Below, in pieces: positions 60,101 through 64,000 of a stretch of DNA of 64,000 bases. Under the pieces are notes generated by a model. It saw only the letters and a list, made by a program, of their open reading frames with translations, ran no database searches and was not told the DNA's origin. Where the stretch lies: NCBI GenBank assembly GCA_032622095.1, contig CP136069.1, forward strand, positions 154,617,043 through 154,681,042. The letters are read 5' to 3'. Every line of letters begins with the position of its first letter. The stretch's first letter is position 1. The position numbers and the translations under genes are program-made. Source of the DNA: Siphonodentalium dalli (lineage: Eukaryota > Mollusca > Scaphopoda > Gadilida > Siphonodentaliidae).

Positions 60101-61937
60101 TCTGATCAATCACACAAAATATTGAACACAATTTCTGTTCTTAATTAAGTTTGGAAAGACCGACTGTGATAGTTACAGTTATGCCCTGTGCCAATGCATT
60201 CTCTTATATATGCGAGTCGACCATAGGTCGCCTCGCATATATAAGAGAATGCATTGGCCTAAAAAAAATCTTTTTTTAACACTTTTTACCATTTTTCTTA
60301 CATTCTTTAACAATTTTTTAATTTTTAATGTGTTAAGCCAATGCATTCTCTTATATATGCGAGGCGACCTATGGTCGAATCGCATATATAAGAGAATGCA
60401 TTGGCACAGGGCCGTTCTGTTGTACCAAGTACCAAGCCGGTGACAGAGTCAGAAAGAAAGTATATGACTGGTGCGCTGTGGTAGAGATTGCTTTAGTGCA
60501 TAAGATCTTTGTAGAAAAACCAACACACTCGCATGAATGGTACTATATTTGACTCATAGCTTGTGATATGATAATTGACTCACCTCCATAACTCAGCACC
60601 ATGTCGCCTGCAACCACCAATTACTCAGCTTCCGGTGTACATAAAACAACAATGGACGTCTGATTTTTCGCTTGCGATTCCAATCTTATTCTGGAGAATT
60701 TTGTATGTTAAATTGAGTTACGCTTGATGTGAGGATGGATTCATAACATTTCTTAAATATCACGCAAGTTTTTCAACTACATTTTAAACTCACTACTAGT
60801 ATGTGATAACCTGACAAGTATTTACCTAACTTCGAGTGATCTGCTGTATGACGCGGACTGACGCCCGTTTATTTTGGTCACGCACAGTGAACACGAACTG
60901 TGACAACAATAGCTGTGTGTAATATGCCAATCTGAGAAAACGTCCCAACCTAAGTGTTTATCTGTGACACACCCTCTGTTGTGTATCGGTGCGATACTAA
61001 TTAGTAGAGGAAAATTGACATCGGTAACAGATAAAGGAATCTTATGAATCTTATGAAAACTTTGAATAACTCATATGTATTTATATATGCATTGATCACC
61101 ACATAGGATTGTTTTTATAAGATGACAACAATTGAGGAGTAGAAAATAAATACATTTAAAATATCGAAATGTAATAGTTCTGAGCGTTTAACCCTTCCAT
61201 GACTGGAGCTTCCTGAATGTTTTGCGAAAACTCTGTGCCATTCCATTTTGTTATATATGCGAGTCGACCATAGGTCGCCTCGCATATATAAGATAATACA
61301 TCAGCCTAACAAATTTTATAATATCTTTTATGATTGTTAAAGAATGTAAGAATAAATGACAAAAATGATAACAAAAATTGTTAAAGAATGATATAAATGA
61401 TATAAATTATGAAAATTGTTAAAGACTGGAAGAAAAAATGTTAAAAATTGATAAAGAATGTAACAAATACAATGATAAAAATTGTGAAAGAATGTAACAA
61501 AAAAATGTAAAACGTGATAAAAAAGTGGTAAGATTATAAAAAGAAAATGATAAAATTTGTTATAGATGCAGAATGTAAGAAAATAATATATAGACAATTA
61601 TTACAAATGAGTAGAAATGGGAAACTCCATAGTCTGAACATTGCATGAATACATTACAGTTTTACCAAAGCGTTGCCAACATAGTTGTTCGCGAGAGCCA
61701 CCATGCAGCCGTTAATGTGGAAGACAACAGATACGTCATCACTGCGTACTTCGTTGATCCATGTGAGTAATTGTTGTAAATTGTAATTAAAGTTGAATAT
61801 CTGTCTGAAATTTGTTTCCATGAATACGTTACAGTTTGACCAGAGTGTCGCCAACATAGTTATTCACGAGAGCCACCATGCAGCATATAATGTGGAAGGC
61901 GACAGATACGTCGTCACTGCGTACTTCGTCGATCCAT
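48032..61937 (+). CDS. gene 2: secreted protein of an unnamed family, with mutually exclusive exons (3' end outside)
   Basis: Exons: 48032-48101, 51481-51504, 52403-52507, 59029-59129, then 61660-61762 or 61835-61937. Joined, they give a signal peptide (MRTFEALLVSLLWSFG), TWDGLRVKWGVNPFS, a stretch with APLPRTETDAESQGWVKFSE, then ENPLFLGKRYVKDDDYAVAL, LLYDVNGFIAGIQTA and RYVITAYFVDP. The wording TWDGL..WG.NPF, PRT, GW..., YDVNG(F/Y)IAGIQ and TAYFVDP is one I recall from conserved uncharacterised secreted proteins of marine invertebrates. I know of no name or function. Junction phases are 1,1,1,0, with the last exon ending in phase 1. Later exons must lie past 64000. Introns total over 13 kb and hold many transposons. 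Confidence 0.8.
48170..48625. repeat. TAATGCAATG-type simple repeat
   Basis: About 450 bases of ATGTAATGCA/ATGCAATGTA pentamer-decamer repeats starting some 70 bases after the exon 1 donor. The - strand frames of 93 and 165 codons over it are artefacts. Confidence 0.95.
48707..49620. mobile_element. foldback element, arms of about 300 bp
   Basis: The left arm (about 48707-49010) and right arm (about 49308-49620) are inverted copies. Both contain CGCGGCGCACACCTTGATTA and a GCCCATATTAGTAACGCTCAC segment. The loop of ~300 bases is unrelated. The edges read GATAATGTGTATGCTTTGG and its complement. No ORF in the arms. It lies in gene 2 intron 1. Confidence 0.85.
49820..49916. repeat. 32-bp tandem repeat, 3 units
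   Basis: Three near-identical copies built on ACTTCTGAGTGTGATTTGAT then GTGGTATTGGAT. Confidence 0.9.
49917..50551. other. gene 2 intron 1, including the second copy of a dispersed repeat
   Basis: 50070-50190 matches 4855-4985 (TTTTCTATGGAGTGG, then GGCATAACGCCTGTATAGT). The + frame of 111 codons here is the repeat read through, not an exon. Confidence 0.45.
50552..50660. mobile_element. TTAA-type MITE fragment with 69-bp palindrome
   Basis: A worn palindrome (50552-50616), then GCACGAGCGCAGCTCCCGCC and GAAAGGG|TTAA. It corresponds to the fragment at 40309-40432. Confidence 0.6.
51481..51504 (+). CDS. gene 2 exon 2 (24-bp micro-exon, phase 1-1)
   Basis: Acceptor TATACTTTACAG|CG; donor GAGGG|GTAAGT at 51505. 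It encodes PATWDGLR at the junctions. The fit with exon 3 (TWDGLR + VKWGVNPFS) reproduces a conserved run, which supports so small an exon. Confidence 0.7.
51515..51790. repeat. 32-bp tandem repeat, about 8 units
   Basis: Copies of AGTTAATAGTGATCTGAATG then GGGTTCCGCCAT, starting only 10 bases after the exon 2 donor. Length differences between units come from the G run. Confidence 0.95.
52120..52292 (-). repeat. tRNA-derived SINE
   Basis: On the - strand an A-box-like TGGTTAGGTCGTGG (complement of 52256-52269) is followed about 40 bases later by a canonical B box GGGTTCGAACC (complement of 52210-52220), then a tRNA-unrelated body with GGACCGATTTTCAAGCTTG. A worn relative lies at 8276-8460. 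It stands about 110 bases upstream of exon 3. Confidence 0.75.
52403..52507 (+). CDS. gene 2 exon 3 (105 bp, phase 1-1)
   Basis: Acceptor TCTCATTCTATAG|TG; donor CACAG|GTATGT at 52508. Encodes VKWGVNPFSRWTFAPLPRTE and then TDAESQGWVKFSECT. A second AG at 52426-52427 (CCCTTTCAG) would give a shorter exon in another phase and is less likely. Confidence 0.75.
52545..52615. repeat. remnant of the MULE-like MITE seen at 4002-4324
   Basis: ACCTTTCAGCACTTTTTATG and then GTGAGAGTAACCTCTTCA match the right end of that element with several changes. Confidence 0.5.
52616..53215. other. gene 2 intron 3, no recognised feature
   Basis: An 88-codon + frame (52644-52910) has no splice support. The stretch includes two short pairs of inverted TATCAGGCC-like words near 52945-53000. 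Confidence 0.35.
53993..54065. repeat. hairpin inside the 3.2-kb TIR element
   Basis: CCAGAACAAAAATTGACCTT and its near-complement, AACTTTTGTTCTGG, close a stem that continues through ACCCCA/TGGGGT and AATACTTA/TAAGTATT. Confidence 0.75.
54590..55360. repeat. degenerate 20-40 bp minisatellite (GTTTGGGACACTCATTGG)
   Basis: Many loosely spaced copies of TTTGGGACACTCATT(T/G)G with ATGGATTG linkers. The open frames at 55073-55294 are repeat artefacts. Confidence 0.75.
56446..56934. other. gene 2 intron 3, no recognised feature
   Basis: Nothing supported between the TIR element and the foldback. Confidence 0.35.
56935..57170. repeat. 236-bp foldback/hairpin
   Basis: The outer words CACTAACTCGCGGCC and GGCCGCGGGTTAGTG, an inner CTACATGTCAA/TTGACATGTAG pair and a central TGGAGTAGCATTTCCATATA with its complement make an almost complete hairpin. 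MITE-like, without a clear target duplication. Confidence 0.8.
57171..57600. repeat. region with ~125-bp-unit-like words
   Basis: Contains GACCACCCTACAAAACCCCT and GGCCATTTTGGATCGGGGTG, resembling the tandem units inside the element at 11710-12825 and the stretch at 5830-6115. Probably a related dispersed repeat; its ends are unknown. Confidence 0.4.
57601..58500 (-). pseudogene. CR1/L2-type LINE 3' fragment (RT thumb to C-terminus)
   Basis: On the - strand: QFDQHVNETMMKANKIL near 58215-58270, SFEYKDKDITSILMMTLIRP and LLEYGN near 58115-58200, YKITHGMYNIDKHNLFENTL and KHFFTQRVITTWINRPAQIV (57705-57971). These are the RT thumb and the F..RV...WN.LP C-terminal block of CR1/L2/Jockey-type ORF2. 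Frameshifts and stops are present. It is a different clade from the LINE at 24-29 kb and closer to the decayed one at 614-3560. Confidence 0.8.
58628..58752. repeat. ~42-bp tandem repeat, 3 units
   Basis: Three copies of a unit with CAGGGGACTGAACTCTG and a CAGACCAG(C/G)GT part. Confidence 0.8.
59029..59129 (+). CDS. gene 2 exon 4 (101 bp, phase 1 in, phase 0 out)
   Basis: Acceptor TTTATCGACAG|AG; donor GGCC|GTGAGT at 59130. Encodes ENPLFLGKRYVKDDDYAVAL and then LYDVNGFIAGIQTA. This is the most strongly protein-like exon in the gene. Confidence 0.85.
59154..59615. mobile_element. 460-bp TIR element containing two 69-bp palindromes
   Basis: ATGTGACCCGCCATATCAAA with a following TCCAGTCG segment at the left is met by its complement at the right, giving about 45 bases of outer TIR. 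Directly inside, CCCTGT and palindromes at 59205-59273 and 59494-59562 extend the inverted symmetry to about 120 bases. It starts 24 bases after the exon 4 donor. It may be a palindrome-type MITE inserted into, or captured by, another TIR element. Confidence 0.75.
59616..60159. other. gene 2 intron 4, no recognised feature
   Basis: ATATAATACGATTAGCC at 59641-59657 repeats the same word at 58790-58806, on the other side of exon 4 and the TIR element. Nothing else stands out. Confidence 0.35.
60160..60422. mobile_element. palindrome MITE, truncated copy in reverse orientation
   Basis: Reverse complement of the central part of the 45.8-kb elements: TGATAGTTACAGTTATGCCC, palindromes at 60190-60258 and 60337-60405, the A/T spacer, and GGCCGTTCTGTTG at the end. 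The TTAA termini are missing. Confidence 0.75.
60423..61191. other. gene 2 intron 4, no recognised feature
   Basis: AT-rich, no repeat or exon recognised. TTAA at 61188-61191 flanks the next MITE. Confidence 0.35.
61192..61580. mobile_element. TTAA-type MITE, left part, running into A/T-rich repeats
   Basis: CCCTTCCATGACTGGAGCTT follows TTAA (61188-61191), then CTCTGTGCC and a worn palindrome (61237-61305). After it GTTAAAGAATGTAAG-like words are repeated several times to 61580. The right terminus is lost. Confidence 0.6.
61660..61762 (+). CDS. gene 2 exon 5a (103 bp, phase 0 in, phase 1 out; alternative)
   Basis: Acceptor ATACATTACAG|TT; donor CCAT|GTGAGT at 61763. Encodes FYQSVANIVVRESHHAAVNV then EDNRYVITAYFVDP. 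It follows exon 4 (phase 0) in frame. It is a tandem duplicate of exon 5b, with 13 base changes in 103 by hand alignment and 7 of 34 residues changed. Confidence 0.8.
61763..61834 (+). other. 72-base intron between the duplicated exons
   Basis: Bounded by GTGAGT and ACAG. It contains TGTAATTAAAG, which recurs after exon 5b, so the duplicated block of ~175 bases includes flanking intron. At 72 bases the intron is very short compared with the kilobase introns of the rest of the gene. Confidence 0.75.
61835..61937 (+). CDS. gene 2 exon 5b (103 bp, phase 0 in, phase 1 out; alternative)
   Basis: Acceptor ATACGTTACAG|TT; donor CCAT|GTAAGT at 61938. Encodes FDQSVANIVIHESHHAAYNV then EGDRYVVTAYFVDP. 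If spliced after 5a the frame would read TTT then TGA, an immediate stop. Leaving both out would also shift the frame, so exactly one can be used. Confidence 0.8.
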
Positions 61938-61976
61938 GTAAGTTATTACTGTGAACTGTAATTAAAGGGAGACTGT

Positions 61977-62214
61977 ACACTAAATCCGGCCATTTATGGG
62001 ACCAGCTTTAATACTCAACAGAATATATCCAACAAAAGAATGATTTTGAGCCACGGATGAGTGCAAAATACACTCATGTGCTCTATGGACGATTCAAACA
62101 ACATGGTAATTATAATTAAAATGGATCGATTACTCCAGTCCTAAATGCATTTCCATTATAAATACCATGTTGAGTATAAAATGAGACGGTCCTACAAATG
62201 GCCGGATTTAGTGT
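61977..62214. mobile_element. 238-bp MITE
   Basis: ACACTAAATCCGGCCATTTA and a GGACC segment at the left face GGTCC.ACAAATGGCCGGA followed by TTTAGTGT at the right. It starts about 40 bases after the exon 5b donor. Confidence 0.85.
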
Positions 62215-62225
62215 GTGTGTAATAG

Positions 62226-62683
62226 GTTACACTGGTGTAAATGTTTTCCATAGGCCTCAGTGCTAACGTTTTAGCGTATAGTGTTGGCAATATAAATGTT
62301 GGGTCCAAAATTTTCTTTAAATCTGAAAAATTGACATTTTGGGAAACTTTTTACACACAAAAATATGTCTGTCTAGCAGGGAATTCGCCTTTAAATCTTA
62401 TGTTTTCGTAACTACTGTCAGAACCGCATAAAAAAATACAGTCATATTTTAGACCACACCAAAAATTTCAAACTTCACTACAAAGGGTTAATTCCTGTGC
62501 CAATGGTTATTTTACCTATGTGAAATCATAGGGAAGAGGTGTGATGATTTTTTCATGTGAAAAGCACACAAGGCTATTGACCAATCAGGGCCCAGTGTCT
62601 ATTTATTTTATTCTCTCCTATATATTCCTCCCGCATCCGCTAGATGTCACTCGGAACCTTATTTACACCAGTGTAACCAATAC
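62226..62683. mobile_element. 458-bp MITE with 18-bp TIR
   Basis: GGTTACACTGGTGTAAAT at the left and its exact complement at the right (near 62665-62683). AATA or ATA occurs on both flanks as a possible short target duplication. Non-coding. Confidence 0.7.
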
Positions 62684-64000
62684 CCCATTAAGGGAGAGAC
62701 GCATGTTTTGCATAAATCCGACCAAAAATGGCAAGAGATTTTCAGGAAAGAAATCTGCTGGATCTATCTGGCGAAAAATCTTGAATTTCACATATCAGCA
62801 TCTTTATTGCATGTAGAATCTGAGCAAATTATTAAGAGCCGACAAAAACAATAGATTTTAATACATTTGAGATGTTGAATTTATTAATTTCTGTTTTATC
62901 CCTTTCGGTACCAAGAACTGCTAGAATATTTTTTTTATGTTTTATTGAAGAAACAATTATATAATACAGTTTACAAAACGTCATTCAGTTCTTTCGTTCT
63001 TCGCTCTATCGATTCACACTGGCCTCTGAGTTTACAATTTTGATCGTATACTTGTTTGAAACCGATTGGCAAACAATTTATCTTATTTTTCGACCAAATA
63101 TGCATGCAAGAAATCCAAAAGGGGTCACCCTACAGTTTTATGTTTTTATGGCTTGATTTTTTTTGTTTATATTTGTTTCATTTGCATTTATTTTTGTATG
63201 TTTCCGCTAGTGATTTATGAGCGTAGATTTAAAAGTGTTGACCAATCAGCTTCACAATTTGAATGTGGCTTATGATTATAATACATATGCTATAGAATTA
63301 GATCAGTTCATCTTCATTCATTTATTTTAAGTTGCCGCTTATTTGATATAAATAAGAACTATGATTGTGGAGTATCAGTGTGGTCTTATAACAGTATGCA
63401 TATTTACTCATATATACGTATACACACTAATACACATACATGCATATATACATATATACACAGATTTTACATGCATATGCACATATATACATATACGCAC
63501 GCATACATATACAGATTCGAATTATTCGAAAACTGTAATAGCATATCTATAGTCGACTAGTGGATGTTATCATACATCTCAATATCTTTTGGGCACACGA
63601 ACATATTTCTGCCTTATATATAGGTAATCTATGGGTAATACAAGACAGCCATAATTCGAGTCATGTGTTGTAGGGCATCGCCATGTGTTTATTTCAATGT
63701 ACAATGAAACAATCACAAATATGTAGTGGTAATCTTATACAATCATTTAGCTATTCTTCGGATACAATGTAATTTGAATTATTTTCAATTCCGCCTTCAA
63801 TACGTCTTTTCTGAAAGTCAATATTGGGGAGACTCTTTCTGATTCACATTGATTTTTTACTCGTGCTAGAAATGCTTCCAGGTATAGTTCTGTTTGTGCA
63901 AATGTATTGCTGTATTAGAGATTGTTTTTAAAGTAGGTTTAAGTTGCTGTCTTTTGTGGTATAAATCGGAATAAAAAATATGTTTTCCCAATTTAAGAGG
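62684..64000. other. no gene recognised; end of window
   Basis: The next exon of gene 2 should start in phase 1 and was searched for here without a convincing hit. A CA/TA-rich simple repeat (ACATATATACATATACAC type) lies at 63405-63515. The rest is unassigned AT-rich DNA. Confidence 0.4.

Noticed and set aside
63880-63960. Possible next exon of gene 2 after CTTCCAG at 63883
   Set aside because: In phase 1 it reads a short frame without the conserved wording expected after TAYFVDP. No donor supports it.

Overview
This window reads as nuclear DNA from an AT-rich, intron-rich and heavily repeat-laden animal genome. I infer a lophotrochozoan, most likely a mollusc. The reasons are several families of non-LTR retrotransposon, tRNA-derived SINEs, many small inverted-repeat (MITE-like) DNA elements, and short secreted-protein exons scattered over kilobases of intron. 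No bacterial operon, phage, CRISPR array, rRNA or tRNA gene was found. Most long open frames here are low-complexity or shadow frames, not genes.

Two host genes can be built from splice signals and reading phase, both on the + strand. Gene 1 (3765-18693, 5' end not found) has seven recognised exons. Every internal junction is in phase 1, so each internal exon is a symmetric cassette. Five exons are cysteine-rich, one is a 21-base micro-exon, and the last encodes a short hydrophobic tail followed by a stop, which fits a GPI-anchor signal. A poly(A) signal lies at 18805. Gene 2 (48032 to at least 61937, 3' end beyond the window) has a TATA box, a signal-peptide exon, a 24-base micro-exon and two further coding exons. 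It then has two tandem 103-base exons whose phases force them to be mutually exclusive. Its product is a secreted protein of a conserved but, to me, unnamed family.

The rest is mobile DNA. 1-3560: a decayed CR1/L2-type LINE on the - strand, with a 15-bp minisatellite grown in frame inside its ORF. 3.9-18.6 kb: gene 1 introns, carrying a MULE-like MITE with a 9-bp target duplication, SINE and LINE fragments, and a TIR element with 6-bp target duplications nested in an RT fragment. 19.0-29.8 kb: a 4.5-kb near-palindrome followed by an almost complete LINE (ORF1 with one stop, ORF2 of 1148 codons open). 30-47 kb: no convincing host gene, but RT fragments, dispersed repeats, a 2.9-kb TIR element filled with a 61-bp satellite, and two head-to-tail TTAA-flanked MITEs. 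48-62 kb: gene 2, its introns holding foldbacks, a 3.2-kb TIR element, an RT fragment and palindrome-bearing MITEs. 62-64 kb: MITEs and simple repeats.

Two themes recur. One ~69-base palindrome is present about 13 times as a building block of TTAA-flanked MITEs. Several unrelated TIR elements carry private internal tandem repeats, as if transposons here act as nurseries for satellites. All coordinates, alignments and copy counts were made by eye.
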